From Cyanophora paradoxa (taxonomy: Eukaryota; Glaucocystophyceae; Cyanophorales; Cyanophoraceae), in NCBI GenBank assembly GCA_004431415.1, contig QPMI01000398.1, forward strand, positions 1 to 64,000: a DNA stretch of 64,000 nt, given 5' to 3'. Below the pieces are notes generated by a model. That model saw only the letters and a program-made list of their open reading frames with translations, did not search any database and had not been told where the DNA came from. A program made the position numbers and the translations under genes. Positions 38,640-53,615 of this stretch are shown here, one piece after another; within the stretch, counting starts at the first letter, position 1; each line of letters begins with the position of its first letter.

Positions 38640-41170
38640 ATCTTCGACCGTGCCCGTGCTGCCTGCAATGTCGCTCAATATCAGCGATTGTAGCCGAATG
38701 AGCGCGAACGATCGAGCCTAGCAGCTGAGAGAAGCTGCGGCTTCGCGCACCTTCTCCGACCGATACTGGGGTACGGTCGCACCTATCGCCTCGTGGTCGA
38801 CGGCGGCTAATATCCAGCAGTTTGGAGGACGCAGAGAGCGCACGCCTGCTAGATCAAGACAGATCTATCTAGACAGCCTGTTTGCCCGCGATGGCGAGCG
38901 ATCGATGGCGTAGGGCCGAGCGCTGCCCATGGCCAGCCCGCGCTCGGGTATGCGTAGCTTACGCGCCTCCATGCCGCGGCCGACGCGCCTCCCGACTCAG
39001 AAATCGCGAAGGTAGACTCGCGCGAGAGATACTCGAGCGCCGGCCCGGGGCGGCCTTGGCTTGGCAGGCGGCGGCGGCGGCGGCGGCGGCGGAGGCGGTT
39101 TGCCAGCGCCGGGCGCTTTTCCTCGCCCAATGTGCATGGCCTGGCCTCCTCGCCTCGCCTCCTCCCCACGCCGGCCTCTTCCTTCCCCGGGGCCCAGCCC
39201 ATTGCAGTCGGGCTCCGCCGCCCGTCCGCCGGAGAATACCTCGCGATCGAGGGCCTCCCGCGCGCCCGGCGCCGGCCCGACTCCCTGTTCCGGAGCTCGC
39301 GGATCAGATTTTGAGGTGAAAAGGCAGTGGAGAGCACTAGGCGTGCCCGCGGAAGCGGGCGGTGTCCCATCTAGCCGTCCCGGAGAGCGCGGCGCGCGCC
39401 GACACGGACTGTCGCTCGGCGCCCTGCGCCGCCCGCCGGAGGCCCCGCCCGGCCGTCGCTCCGCCCCGCCCCGCCTCCGCGGCCCGCCGTCTCGGCCGCT
39501 CCATCTTCCCCGACAGCGAGAGCGCCGGCGAGGTGCGCGCCGTATCTATGCCGGGGTGCGCGGTACCCCTTCCCTCAAAAGCGCCTGTTAAGCTCCTCCC
39601 CCCTCCCCCCCCTCCTTCCCCCCCCCCCCCCCCCCCCACCTCCCCCCCTCACCCCCTATAGCTAGGGCCCCGACCCCGCCGGCCCGCGAGGTGCGCGCAT
39701 TTATGCGCCCGGAGAACCGAAGCACCGAAGCACGCCTAGCGCCTCTGCCACGCCCGGCCGCCCCGAGGGCCGTACCCCCGCCCCGCCCCGCCCCGCCCCC
39801 TCAGCCCCCTTGGCCCCGCCCCCGCCGCTGACTCGGCCCGCCATCTCGGGTGGCCCTGTCCTCGGCCGTTCCTTCCCTCTCCTCGGCCTCTGCCGTCCCG
39901 CTCCCCGCCGGCGCCCTCCGCCCCGCCTCCGGATCCAAGGCTGGGGCCTTGGTCCTCCCAAGGCTGGGCCGGCTACTAGGCTGGGCCTGACGGGGCCAAG
40001 CCGGCGGACAGGGGGCCGAGTGGGACGCCTCCCCAGTACCCGCGCCCCGCTCCCCGCCCCCCGTCGCCCGCTCCGAGGCTCCCGGAGTCCCTCCTCTCGT
40101 TTCCGGCCCCGGTCCGGCCAGGCCCCGCCCCGCCCCGCCCCGCCCCGCCCTTCAAGGCTCTTGCGCTTAGAGCTCCCCTGGGCCTCGTGAAAGGCGGCCG
40201 GCGCCGGCGCCGGCGCCGCGCCTCCCAGGCTCGGCCCGCCTTCGAATTCCCCTGCGGCGGGCCGGGGCCCCATGGGCCAGCTAGCTCGGTGAGCCGCGCC
40301 CCGCCTCCCCCCTCCTCCTCTCGCAACGGCCGCGGCCCCGCCCCGTCGACGTCACTCCAGACTAGAAAGCTCCAGACTAGCTCCCGGCCTGGCGGCCCTA
40401 TAGCCCTATAGCCCTGTACCCCCGTACTACTGTATTCTCAGTCTACCTGTACCCCTCAATATACCACCTTGCCAGCTATTAGGCCATCATGGCATCGATA
40501 TCTAGCCTGACAACAGTAATAGCTGCACTACTAGGCCTAGGCTATAGCTAGGCCCTGACCCTCAGGGCCTGAGGCCTGCGCATGCCACTCCAAGTCCTGA
40601 CCACATCATTGAGTCACAAGAATTCAGGATTCTAAAGTGATCATGAGGATACATTATGACCTGTACGTATACAGACAGGCGTCAATAGTGTAACTACGCC
40701 GTGACGAGTGCTAGTACTGATCATCGGGTCATGAGCTACTAGGATTAGATCTCCCCCCGGCCCCGCCTCACTGAGTCAAGCTCTCCGCGGCTGGCCGACG
40801 GGGCCCCCGCCCCGGCCGCGGGCCTCCGAGGCTCGAGGACCGTCGGACCTTGAAAACCTCTATGCTGCGCTCCAGCGGGAAGGGTGCTCAGCGGCTTATT
40901 AGACGCTCAAGATCAAGCTCACAGGCTCACTGAGTCAGGAAACTATTAGTATAAGCTACTAAAACCAATTGTCACAGTGTTTCATGATCAGGCGCTCAGG
41001 GTCCGCCTTCGGGGGCGGGCGCCGGCGCCCCCTCTGCCGCAGCCGCTGAGCCGCCGCCTCAGCCCCGAGGACCTCGACGCTGCGCTCAGTGACGTACGAG
41101 CTTTAGGTCCCTTCTCGAGGCAAATCGCCACCTGACTAACAACTATAACTAATTTCTAATTGATTCATGA
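38640..41170. other. GC-rich intergenic region without a supported gene
   Basis: Long open frames on both strands are Arg/Pro/Gly-rich and look like composition artefacts. There is a C homopolymer of about 20 at 39617-39637. AT-richer spacers occur at 40380-40740. Blocks at 40755-40850 and 40980-41100 repeat parts of the terminal exon at 41171 (…GGTCCGC…GAGGACCTCGACGCTG). Confidence 0.5.
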
Positions 41171-41425
41171 TTAAGCGTTCAGGGTCCGCTCCCCGGGCCC
41201 GGGGGCGGGAGCCCCCTCCTCGGCCCCGAGGACCTCGACGCTGTGCTCGAGGGGGAAGCCGGCCCCGTCGACCCGCGCCCGCACCGCCAGCTGCAGGAGC
41301 GCGGGGCGCACCCCGGGTCCCCGCAGCGCCGCCGCGCGCGCCGCGACCGAGGCCGAGGCCGCCTCGTAGGCCGCGCGCCCCTGCGGGAACCGCCATCCTC
41401 CCCTCCTCCTCCCCTCCCCCCTCAT
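41171..41425 (-). CDS. Isolated 3' exon, possibly of the adjacent OB-fold gene
   Basis: The minus frame encodes WRFPQGRAAYEAASASVAAR, then a strand-rich part (LQLAVRARVDGAGFPLEHSV, EVLGAEEG), and stops at TLNA. It looks like a genuine terminal exon. Two degenerate tandem copies follow at 40980-41100 and about 40755-40850. It might finish the gene starting near 44190, but the connecting exons are not proven. Confidence 0.35.
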   Translation of the reverse strand: MRGEGRRRGGWRFPQGRAAYEAASASVAARAAALRGPGVRPALLQLAVRARVDGAGFPLEHSVEVLGAEEGAPAPGPGERTLNA

Positions 41426-42029
41426 CGTCCGAGGAGGAGGAGCTTGAGGGCCCGAGGGGGCAGCGGGCGACGCGGCGGAGGCCCGAGGGGTCCCCGAGGA
41501 GGCCGCGAGCGCCGCCGGCCGCAGGAGGGCCCTCAGCGGCGGCGGGTGCGGCGCCCCATCGCCGCCCGAAGGATCGCTATCGCTCAGCAGCGCCTGCGCG
41601 GGCGCAGAGTCGGCGCGGAGGGTGGGGTGGGGGCGGGAGTTTCGGAGCTCATTTTTTGGACTCTCGAGTTCAGGGGAGGAGGGAGGAGACCGGGGGAGAA
41701 ACTAGGCTCTAGTTCTGAGCTCAAAGCTTATGTTTGTTTTAGAGCTGTGAGCTCGAAAAGCGCGCACGAAGGCGGGGCGGAACTCCCACCGAACCGCCTC
41801 CTCGGCGCTGAGGGGCGGGGGGCACGCCCCGCAGCCGTAGATCCCCTGCGACCGAAGTCACCGAGTCAGCGGTGGTTGGAGGGGATAAGGCGTAGAGAAG
41901 TAGCCTAAGGGGGCTGAGGTGTGTGCGTACCTCGGGGCAGGGCTCGACGGCGCGGCCGCAGCGGGGGCAGGCCGCGCGGACGGCCCGGTACGCCGCCGGT
42001 ACCCCTCATCGTCCACGCCGAAGCCTGCG

Positions 42030-42058
42030 CGGGGGGGGGGGGGGGGGGGGGGGGGGGG
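42030..42058. repeat. Poly-G tract (~28 nt)
   Basis: An uninterrupted G run with one following AT break. Assembly length is likely unreliable here. Confidence 0.9.
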
Positions 42059-42639
42059 ATCAAGAAGGGGTCCGGCGTTCAGGGAGGGGAACGCGCGCAC
42101 CGTCGCCGGTCCAGGGTACGTCGTCAGGCAGGCGGAGAAAGGAAACCAGGGCGGGTACGCGGACGAGGCCGGACGGGGGCAGCGCGGCAAGGGAGGGGTA
42201 CTCGACGAAGGGAGGGGGGCCGAAGGCGGCGACGAGGCGGGCGGCGGCGGGGTCGGCGGGCGAGAGGGGCGCCGCGGCAGTCCGGGGGGTACAATGCAGG
42301 TGCGGCCGCCCCGCCGGGAGGTGAGGGTCCCTGCGCTTTCCCTCGGCGGGGGGCAGGGGAGGGGAGGGGAGGAAGCGGGCGGGCAGTACGCGCGCTCGGC
42401 ACTGGAGGTACTGGAGCTCGACGAGGGTACCCGGGCACAGGAGGGGGAGAAGCCGAGCCACGCCCTCCTCCCACCTGCGCGCCGTCCGATGAGCATAGAG
42501 GGGGGGACACGGGAAGCGGGGGGAGGCAGGTGGAGGGGGGGCGGGGGGTACAGGTGGAGGCAGACGGGCCGGTCGGGGTATCGGCGACGACCACAGTCAC
42601 GCGGAGCCGCCTGCGGCGGCCGCTCTGGCCGGATGCCGG

Positions 42640-44190
42640 CGGAGGGCCTGCGGCAGGCGCGGCGCGGCTGCGCAGGTCACCGGAGGGAAGGGCGAGGGGA
42701 GGGGAAGGGACGGGGTACCGAGGACGCGGACGCGGACGTGGAGGAGGGTATCGGGCTGGAGGGCGGCCAGGGAGGGGGCGAAGTCGACGGGGCCGCGGGG
42801 CGGCGGGCGGGGGCGCGGGGGCCGGCGGCGGCCGCAGGAGGGGCGCGTGGTGCTCGGCGGCCCACGTTGCAAGCCCGTCGACAACCTGCGAACGAAGTCA
42901 AGCCGGGAGGGCGCCCGGACATTCGACGACAACGAGCCTCGGGGTCAGGCGGCGGGTGCAGCGGCCGGCCGTACGGCTCCGGGGCTCGCTCGGGGCCCGT
43001 CCGCAGCCTCCGGAGGACCCTCGCGTCCGAGGCCCGACCTGCGGCCCGCGCTCGCCACGCGCTGAGGGGGGTACACGGCACGAGCACGCGCCCACGTTGC
43101 CTGTGACCTGAGGGCGCGGGTCAGGTGAGATCCGCCAGGCGCGGCGCCCCCGCCCCCCGCACCTGGCCCTGCCACTCCTTCAGAGCCACGCTGAAGACCT
43201 GGAGCACGTCGCCGGGCCACAGGCGCTGCGCCCAGGCCGCTCCCGCCCGCCAGAACGTCAGCTGCGGCGGGCGCGGCGTCAGCGTGGCGCGCGCGGGGGG
43301 AACGGTCTCCCGGGGGAACGGACGCGGAGGCGTTCGCCGGACCGGTCCGCGACGATGACGTTGGACGTGGAGACGTGCTCCGAGCCGCAGAGGACCGCTT
43401 GCTCGGGGAAGATCTGAGAGGAGCGTTCGCCCGGCGGACGGGCGGACGGGCGGGCGGTGGCGCGGGCGGCGGGCGGGAGCGCGGGTGGGGCGCGGGGCGT
43501 GCCTGCATGACCACACCGAGGACCGCGGCTTGCTCTCCCGCCCGCAGGTCCGCGAGCGTACGAGGCCGCTTCGCCGCCGGCGGCGTCGCCCCCGCGGGCC
43601 CCACCGGCCGCTTCGCCCCGGCGGCGGCGCCGGGGGCGCCGGGGGCGGAAGCGGGGCCGGCCGGCGGGCCCGAGCGGCTCCTCTCCGGCGTGGTGACGGT
43701 GCACGCACGGCGGCGCGGGCCGCCGGGAGGCTGCAGCTGGACGCGCGGGCGGGCGGAGGCGCGGAGAGAGGCTCCGGCTCCGGCGGCGGGCCGGGCGGCG
43801 GCTCCGCCGGTGGCTCTGGTGCTGCTGCAGCAGCAGCGGCCGCTGCGGCGATGTCGTACTCCTCCAAAAGGCGGAGCGAGAGCTCCTGCAAGGCCTCGTA
43901 CTCCTCCGCGTCGCTGTCGCGCGGCGGCGCCGCCTCCTGCTCCGCCGCACGGGCGGCGGCGGGCGACCGCGCCGGCGACGGCAGCCGCCGCGCCGGCGAA
44001 CTCTCTCGCGCAGGCGACGCCGGCAGCGAGCCGCCGCTGCATCCGCTGGGCCGACGCCGGGCCGCGCGTGGGTTCCAGGATCGAGCGCTTTCGCGTCTCC
44101 CGCCTCGACCCAGGATCGCCGGGGTGCTCGTCGTCGGGAGAGACGGGTCCAGCTCCAGTTCGAGCTCGCCTGCGCCGCCCTGGTCGCCCT
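42640..44190 (-). CDS. Candidate OB-fold protein, paralogue 1
   Basis: Minus-strand exons include an acidic/Ala-rich N-terminal part (LQELSLRLLEEYD, then poly-Ala) and a Pro-rich linker with KRPRTLADLRAGEQAAVLGV. Later exons are FPEQAVLCGSEHVSTSNVIV-ADRSGERL and LTFWRAGAAWAQRLWPGDVL-QVFSVALKEWQGQ. The pattern L.DL..G....V.GVV ... NVIVADRSGE ... L.PGDVLQV resembles OB folds of RPA/POT1-like ssDNA-binding proteins. Further downstream SLAALQPDTLLHVRVRV (42760) and SLAALPPSGLVRVPALV (42190) look like repeated related modules. The upstream ATG present in paralogue 2 is absent here. Family assignment is tentative. Confidence 0.45.
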
Positions 44191-44341
44191 CGTCGGCTGC
44201 TCAGCTATCCCGAGCTCAAAGCGAGCCGAGCAATGAACGACCCGCTGGCCGCCCTCACCTGCGCCACCTACCTCCGCTGGGCGGCGAGTGACGCCGAGGT
44301 AACGGCGAGGTTGCAGAGGGGGGCACCCTAATTTCGCGGCG

Positions 44342-45890
44342 TCATCTCCGCTGCGAGTGAAGCCCACGTGCACGGCGAGCTGTCTCGTTGGTCTCAAGCA
44401 CTCCTGGAAGATCTCTCAGCGCCGCGCGGCCCCCGCAGCCGCCCTGCTCTCCACAAACTTGTCCCCGTGCGAGCCCGCCGAGCCTCGTTGAGCCAGCCGA
44501 GTCTTCCCAGAAGCCAACTCCCCAAACACCAGGCCGCTGAACTTCTGCCCCCCGCGTGCTCCACATGCTTCGTGCCTCCGTTGCACTTGTCAACTGCAGC
44601 CGCGTGCACGTGGTGCGCTCACGGCTCGAGTTGAGAATGACGCCTTTGCACAACTTGGTCCCCAAACGCATCGCATCTGCACAGCCCGCATCTTCAACTG
44701 CAACCTTGCGTGACTGTGAGCTCCCCAATGCCCATTCCTGGCCTTCGAATTGAGTTTGCAAGCCTTTTTCCACGATGTTTAATGTTAGCATGCAGATGGT
44801 GAAATCGTGGGCTCGTTGCGCAAGGCCCTCGCCTGCAAGGACCCAAATGAGCGAGCGCTTCTGGTGGCTGTGGTGCTCTTTATATCGATTGCCCGCTTCG
44901 GCCTTTTCGGGCGGCGGTATGCTTAAACAGAACTCTGCAGTCTCTTGAACAAGTGGTTCACTTCTCCAACCGCGAGGTTCTGCAAGCAATCAGCAGCTCG
45001 AACTCTCAGCTGATGAACGAGGTGCGGTGCTTTCCACGCGTTGTGCGCGAGACACGGCTAAGCTCCGAAACCAGATTGGCAAGACAAAGAATGAGATGGG
45101 GGAGATGCGGGTCGAGGTGAGATGTTTTGACCGCTTTGTGCAGATGAGGGACACGGCTAAGCTCTAAGCCAGATGGGAACGATGAAGAACGAGTTGGAGG
45201 GCGGGTGAGATGCTTTGACCGCGTTGTTCGCGGGCGGGACACGGCTAATCAGCAAGCCAGATGGGAAACATGAAGAACGATGTGGAATGGATCTCCAGCG
45301 GATTCAAGGTTCGAGACTTGCTTTTATGCTCGTTTCGTCCAGTCCAAGCTGACGAGTGCATGCCAGATACTGCTTGGTGCAGTGACCTTGCTCGGCGTCG
45401 GCGCCATCGGCACGACTGCGCAGTCGTGCGTTTCTGTTCATTGCTTACTTTCTTTTTTTTGTCTTCTGAGTCGGTCGCGCATACAGCGTTCTCGATTGGA
45501 TTCGCTCCTTAATGCGATCATAAGCTCTGCTCCACCCCTCTTTTCTTTCTTCTCCGCTTCGTGTTTTGGGAGCCTGGACAAAGTGACGAGATCTAGGCCT
45601 GCGAGCGCTCGTTCGAAGGACCGGAAGGTCTTGGAGCTTCTGGTGGGTAATGCAATGCACTGGACCTGCACTTGTGCAGTTGTATTGTAGCAAAATTTGC
45701 AATTGTGAGGTTGTATAGTAGCAAGGGATCTTGAGCTTGCATTCGATATTCGCAGCTTGTTTAGTATTCGGATCGAACATGCAATATAATTGCAATACAT
45801 GAACATGCAGCGTTCAGGGAATTCGAAGGGGTACGAGCGCGCCGTCGCAAGATCACGGTACGTTCTCGGGCAGCTGCATGCAGGCGGATC
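44342..45890. other. Region of unclear coding potential with ~80-bp repeats
   Basis: A 215-codon minus frame at 44342-44989 has no recognisable features. On the plus strand three ~80-bp units at 45010-45290 share ACACGGCTAA and GCCAGATGGGAA. They could be duplicated exons or a minisatellite. A hydrophobic stretch (ACQILLGAVTLLGVGAIGTT) at 45360-45420 could be a membrane segment of an unassigned gene. Confidence 0.35.
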
Positions 45891-45899
45891 CGGAGGAAG

Positions 45900-47722
45900 G
45901 ATATGAGTCGCGGGCGGAAACACGGGCGAGGCCAGACGGGCGCAATGCGGCGAGGAGGGGTACTCGATGAAGGAAGGGGCCAGAGGGCGGCGAGGTGGGC
46001 GACGGCAAGGTCGATGGGCGAGAGAGCACGGGGAAGGGGGGACCGGTGGAGGTACAAGGCCCTTTCGGGGCTATCGGCGACAATCTCAGTCACTGAGTCA
46101 CACGGAGCCACTTACGGTGTCCGCTCTGGCCGGACTCCGGTGGATGGGCCTGCAGCGGGCTGCCAGGCGCGGTGCGGCTGCACGGGTCACGGGAGGGCAG
46201 GGGAATGGCAGGTGGAAGACGGGGGAGAGGGGGGGGGGAGGGGAGGGGGGGGTACCGAGGACGCGGACGCGGACGTGGAGGAGGGTATCGGGCTGGAGGG
46301 CGGCCAGGGAGGGGGCAAATTCGACGGCGCCGCGGGGCGGCGGGCGGGGGCGCGGGGGGCCGGCGGCGGGCCGCAGGTGGGGCGCGTGGTGCTCGGCGGC
46401 CCACGTTGCAAGCCCGTCGACAATCTGCGAACGAAGTCAAGCCGGGAGGGCGCCCGGACGTTCGACGGCAACGAGCCTCAGGGTCAGGCGGCGGGTGCAG
46501 CGGCCGGCCGTACGGCTCCGGGGCTCGCTCGGGGCCCGTCCGGAGCCTCCTTAGGACCCGCGCGTCCGAGGCCCGACCTGCCGCCCGCGCTCGCCACGCG
46601 CGCGGGCGCGCCGCGGTGAGGGGGGTACATGACACGAGCACGCGCCCACGTTGCCTGTGACCTGAGGGCACGGGTCAGGTGAGATCCGCCAGGCGCGGCG
46701 CCCCCGCCCCCCGCACCTGGCCCTGCCACTCCTTCAGAGCCACGCTGAAGACCTGGAGCACGTCGCCGGGCCACAGGCGCTGCGCCCAGGCCGCTCCCGC
46801 CCGCCAGAACGTCAGCTGCGGCGGGCGCGGCGTCGGCTTGCAATTGGCGCGGGGGGAACGGTCTCCCGGGGGGAACGGACGTGGAGGCGTTCGCCCGACC
46901 GGTCCGCCACGATGACGTTCGACGTGGAGATGTGCTCCGAGCCGCAGAGGACCGCTTGCTCGGGGAAGATCTGAGAGGAGCGTTCGCCCGGCGGGCGGGC
47001 GGGGGCGGGCGTGGGGCGTGCCTGCATGACCACCCCGAGGACCTCGGCTTGCTCCCCCGCCCGCAGGTCCGCGAGCGTACGAGGCCGCTTCGCCGGCGGC
47101 GGCGGCGCCCCCGCGGGCCCCGCGGGCCGTTTCGCCCCGGCGGCGGCGGCGCCGGGTGTGGAAGCGGGGCCCGCCGGCGGGCCCGAGCGGCTCCTCTCCG
47201 GCGTTGCGACGGTGCACGGCACGGTGGCGCGGGCCGCCGAGAGGCTGCAGCTGGACGCGCGGGCGGGCGGAGGCGCGGAGAGAGGCTCCGGCTCCGGCGG
47301 CGGCCGGGCGGCGGCTCCGCCGGTGGCTCTGGTGCTGCTGCAGCAGCAGCGGCCGCTGCGGCGAGGTCGTACTCCTCCAAAAGGCGGAGCGAGAGCTCCT
47401 GCAAGGCCTCGTACTCCTCCGCGTCGCTGTCGCGCGGCGGCGCCGCCTCCTGCTCCGCCGCACGGGCGGCGGCGGGCGACCGCGCCGGCGACGGCAGCCG
47501 CCGCGCCGGCGAACTCTCTCGCGCAGGCGACGCCGGCAGCGAGCCGCCCGCTGCATCCGCTGGGCCGATGCAGGGCCGCGCGTGGGTTCCAGGATCGAGC
47601 GCTTTCGCGTCTCCCGTCTCGACGCCAGGATCGCCGGGGTGCTCGTCGTCGGGGAGCGACGGGTCCAGCTCCAGTTCGAGCTCGCCCGCGCCGCCCTGGT
47701 CGCCATCGTCGGCTGGCGCCAT
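45900..47722 (-). CDS. Candidate OB-fold protein, paralogue 2
   Basis: It starts at ATG 47722 with an acidic N-terminus (ELELELDPSLPDDEHPGDPG), then Ala- and Pro-rich sections. The same modules as paralogue 1 follow: LADLRAGEQAEVLGVVMQ, SEHISTSNVIVADRSGERL and WPGDVLQVFSVALKEWQGQ. A further exon, HRVPLLAALRPSGLARVSAR, lies at about 45980. The nucleotide match to paralogue 1 is high over 46250-47700 but patchy beyond. Exon/intron limits were judged from GT-AG sites and shared blocks. The OB-fold role is inferred from motif spacing only. Confidence 0.45.
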
Positions 47723-48120
47723 CCGATGATCCTCTCCTCTGCCCCGAGCTCGAGCTCAAACCGAGACGCGTTGTAGATCGCTCGCTGGCCGCCCTGAGCC
47801 GCGCCAAGCCATCTTTCCGATCAATAGTAGCCTGCGCTCGCCAGCGAACCTGGCGAGCCGTGAACGTGAACCTGGGGGGGAAGAGGAACAGGGGGCACAC
47901 CAATTCCGCTTGCATCGTCTCCGCTGCGGTCGATCCAGCACGGCGCGGGCGTCTCCTTGGTTCTACGCGCTTCAGCGGTGTCCCTTGCGAATTTGCGCGC
48001 CAACAGTTTCGCGCCGCAGGCGCCGGCTGGCCCAGCGCGCGCGGCAGCCTTCCAATGGGCGCTGGTTTCGGCCACAGCGCCGTGGCAGCGCTCCCGGACC
48101 AGGGCTTCGGCCAACACGCG

Positions 48121-49379
48121 TTTCTCGGGTTCGGCCTTGTGAAGAACCGCGTGAGCGTCGACGACCTCGTGGACCTCACACGAACGCTCGATGGTATGCT
48201 TTGCGCGCGAACAAGGCTGCGCGTACGCGCGCTCGTGCTGACCGCCGGTGCAGCTGGAGACGTCGTGCTGCAGAGCTGGTACGACAGCACCGATGCCATG
48301 GCTGCGCAGCGTTCCCGCTGGACGTGCGCGCCGGGCCCGGTTCCTCTTCCTCGTTGCTTTCTCAGCGCTAGCCGGGGGCTGTGCTCGAGCTGACCCCGCG
48401 TCCTGCAGGCACGTCGCCCTCGTGTACAAGCGCGATGGCGTGCACTGCCGATCCATCGACAAGTGGAACGAGGAGAACGCAAAGGGGACCGAGGCGCGCG
48501 TGCCGCACTCCGTTCCGATCCGTCCGCTTTTACACGTTGACCGATCGAGTCCGGGGATATCTATGCGGCAGGTGGACGAGGTGTGTATGATGGAGGCATG
48601 GCTACGCGACCCCGGGGACGTCCCCCCTCCCTGCGACAGTCCGCCGCGCCGCGCCCCAGCCGCAGCCGCGCCCCGTACGTACCCCCCAGCTCACTCGAGC
48701 TCCGCGCGGCTCGGAGCGCAGACATGAACCTCACTCCACGTGCGCGTGCGCGTGCGCGTGCCGCGAGCCGCCGGGCGGTGCCGGCCGCGGCGCCGTCTTT
48801 CTGACGGCTCCGAAACGCAGTACCCCTCCGGACGCGCCAGTACCTCGTTCCCGATGGCAAGGGGCCCCTCGCGATGGGTGTTCGCCGCCTGTTGGCGCGC
48901 GTGTACCCTTTACCCAGCCCCCTTCCCCCCTCCCCCCCCGGCCCCCCCTCCCCCCACCCCTTCCTCCCCCTTCTCCACTTCCTGAGCAATCGATCTGACT
49001 GAGGTCTGACTCAGAACGTGGAAAGGACCCCGGAATTCCGCCGGAAATTGGAGGCGTTCTGGCACGAGGTCGGGCTGCCCGAACGCTCCGCACATCGTAC
49101 CCCCGTCTCCCCCACATTTTCGCAGGTAAAAGACCGGAGGTACGAGACGGACTGGTGGGAGAAGGCGAAGAGCGCCCTGGACATGGCGGACGCCCCGGGG
49201 TACGCGTACGCGGTTCAAAGGGGGTTACGATGTATATCTGAGCTCGGGGTACGTCCGGCAGGTCGGCGCCGGACCCCGGGCGGAGGCACGTGCTCCGGTG
49301 GTCCCAGAACATGGCCAGCGAGCGGGAGCTCTTCTGCTCGGAGCTGGTCGCCCTGGCCTGCAGGCCCGCGCCTTACTAA
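48121..49379 (+). CDS. Unrecognised multi-exon host protein
   Basis: Plus-strand exons are visible as protein-like islands: FLGFGLVKNRVSVDDLVDLT (48121-48190), RHVALVYKRDGVHCRSIDKW (from 48409), TPEFRRKLEAFWHEVGLPER (49024-49090) and VKDRRYETDWWEKAKSALDM (49127-49200). YDVYLSSGYVRQVGAG (about 49226) follows, and a last exon RRHVLRWSQNMASERELFCS ends at the stop at 49377. Introns begin GTRYGT-like and several contain GTACCCC. No known family was recognised. The 5' end is not determined. Confidence 0.5.
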
Positions 49380-49689
49380 GTTACCCTCTGTTACCGTACC
49401 CCTGCCGATCTGATCCAGCCTATTTTGTTCCATGCAGAGGCTGGGGGTTCTCGCGAACGGGCCCGGGTACCCCCCTCCAACGAGTACTGTCCGCCCTTGC
49501 CGCTTAAGCTTGGGACTGCCGAACTGATCTCTCACTTTGCGATTCATGATCAGGCCCCGGCGACTTCGGCGAGGACCGGGCCGCGGCGCTGCCCCTCGTG
49601 GGCGGCGCGGCGCTCGGCGATCTGATTTGGGCGGCCGTGAGGTGATGCGATACCGTAGTACGGGCCTCACTAGCGCCAGCTTAGATGTA

Positions 49690-49990
49690 GAAGCCATCTT
49701 ATTAGCTAACGCGCGTAGATTGTAAATATAATCATGCAGTGAGCTGTGGCTAGCTATAGCTATAGGCTAGGGGACGGGAAGCGTAAGGACGAAAGAGGCG
49801 CGAACAGGGGACTGGCGCCATCTTATAAGCTTGAACAGTAACGTTAACGCGCGTAGATTGTAAATATAAAAATAATCAGTGAGCTGTGGGTAGGCTGGCT
49901 AGATTGTAAATACAAATATAAACAGTGATCATGAGCTGTGGCTAGCTATAGCTATAGCTAAAGGACGGAAAGACGGAAAGGACGAAGGAC
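49690..49990. repeat. Repeats bordering copy B
   Basis: The unit CGCGTAGATTGTAAATATAA, then AATCAGTGAGCTGTGGCTAGC, appears at least three times (49705, 49850, 49905). GGACGGAAAGGACGAAGG repeats follow. Copy A has a single unit at 30600, so this flank expanded after or during duplication. Confidence 0.8.
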
Positions 49991-50004
49991 GGAAAGGACG
50001 AAGG

Positions 50005-50794
50005 CTAGGGGACGGGAAGCGGAAGGACGAAAGAGGCGCGGGCGTGGAAGTCGGGGGCCCGCCCGCAGTGCCGCAGAGCGAAGTACTCCGCGCGCCCCTC
50101 CGGCGCCTCCGCCACGACCGCCGTGAGCGAAGCCTGCGAATGAGATTAGATTTGATCAGATCTAGAGGCGGGCGGGGCGCGGCGGGGCGGGGCGGGAGGG
50201 ACCTGGAGGGGTCCCTGTGCGAAAGGAGCGTCGAAGGAGCATCGGACGGCAAGCTCCCGGTCGCCGATGCGCAGCCGGTCGAACCGGATGTCCCGCACCC
50301 GCCCTCCTCCTGCGCGGCCGGCCGCGGGCGGCGCGCGCGCTCTACGATCAGCGCCGAGGCGACTGCGCCAGCGTACGGAAAGAAGGGCAGCGGAGGCGCG
50401 CCTTCATGGGCTGACTTCTGTAGTGCTCGAATCGGAAAACGTTCCACGCGCCGCTGGGCGAGACGTTCAGCTCCCAGTACGCGTCGGAGCCTGCGGGCCG
50501 AAGAACGCTTCCAGGCACGTCGTAGTCCATAGCCCGACGGTGCGCGGTCTCCTGGGCAGCTCCTCCGGAACGACCAGCCGCTGCAGGTCACCGCTGATCA
50601 CTGCGAAAAACGTCGCCGCATCAGCGCGTCGCGCGTACGTCGTAGCGTGCGGAGGGCCGCGGTCGCTACGAACCCCATTCGAAATGAAGTTCAGTGCCGA
50701 GACGCTGGACCCGCGCGGACACGTTGAACGGCGACCGGCCGAACGGGGCGAGGTTCACGAGGGGCGGCAGCTCGGACGAGGTCGGCGCCTCCAT
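50005..50794 (-). pseudogene. DOMON-like domain gene, copy B (frameshifted as read)
   Basis: Copy of 30648-31433. One C is missing in the FFGPAG codons (about 50500) and one in a CCC run near 50298, so the frame breaks inside the conserved core. The stop lies two codons later than in copy A. The breaks may be sequencing errors (see the duplication finding). Confidence 0.7.
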
Positions 50795-50988
50795 CCGATG
50801 CACGGCAGAGGCCGGTCCAGGGTTTGTGGGAGTAAAAGTTGCAGCTAACTGAGCTAAGCAGCACTGGGGTACAGGCAAACTTGGAGGGAGTGGCGCGGAG
50901 GTGGACGCACGTTGGGTCAGCAAGAGACGTAGCTAGCTAGAGAGCGTGTCGGCGTCGCTTGCCGGCACGCGGGGAGCCCAGGCGCAGC

Positions 50989-53615
<2,627 letters not shown>

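Noticed and set aside
39617-39637. Poly-C tract as telomere or origin
   Set aside because: A simple homopolymer without a telomere-type unit and surrounded by ordinary GC-rich DNA.
41919-43111. Long Gly/Arg-rich plus-strand ORFs opposite the OB-fold candidates
   Set aside because: They are extremely low-complexity and overlap a poly-G tract. The minus strand holds protein-like exons shared by both paralogues.
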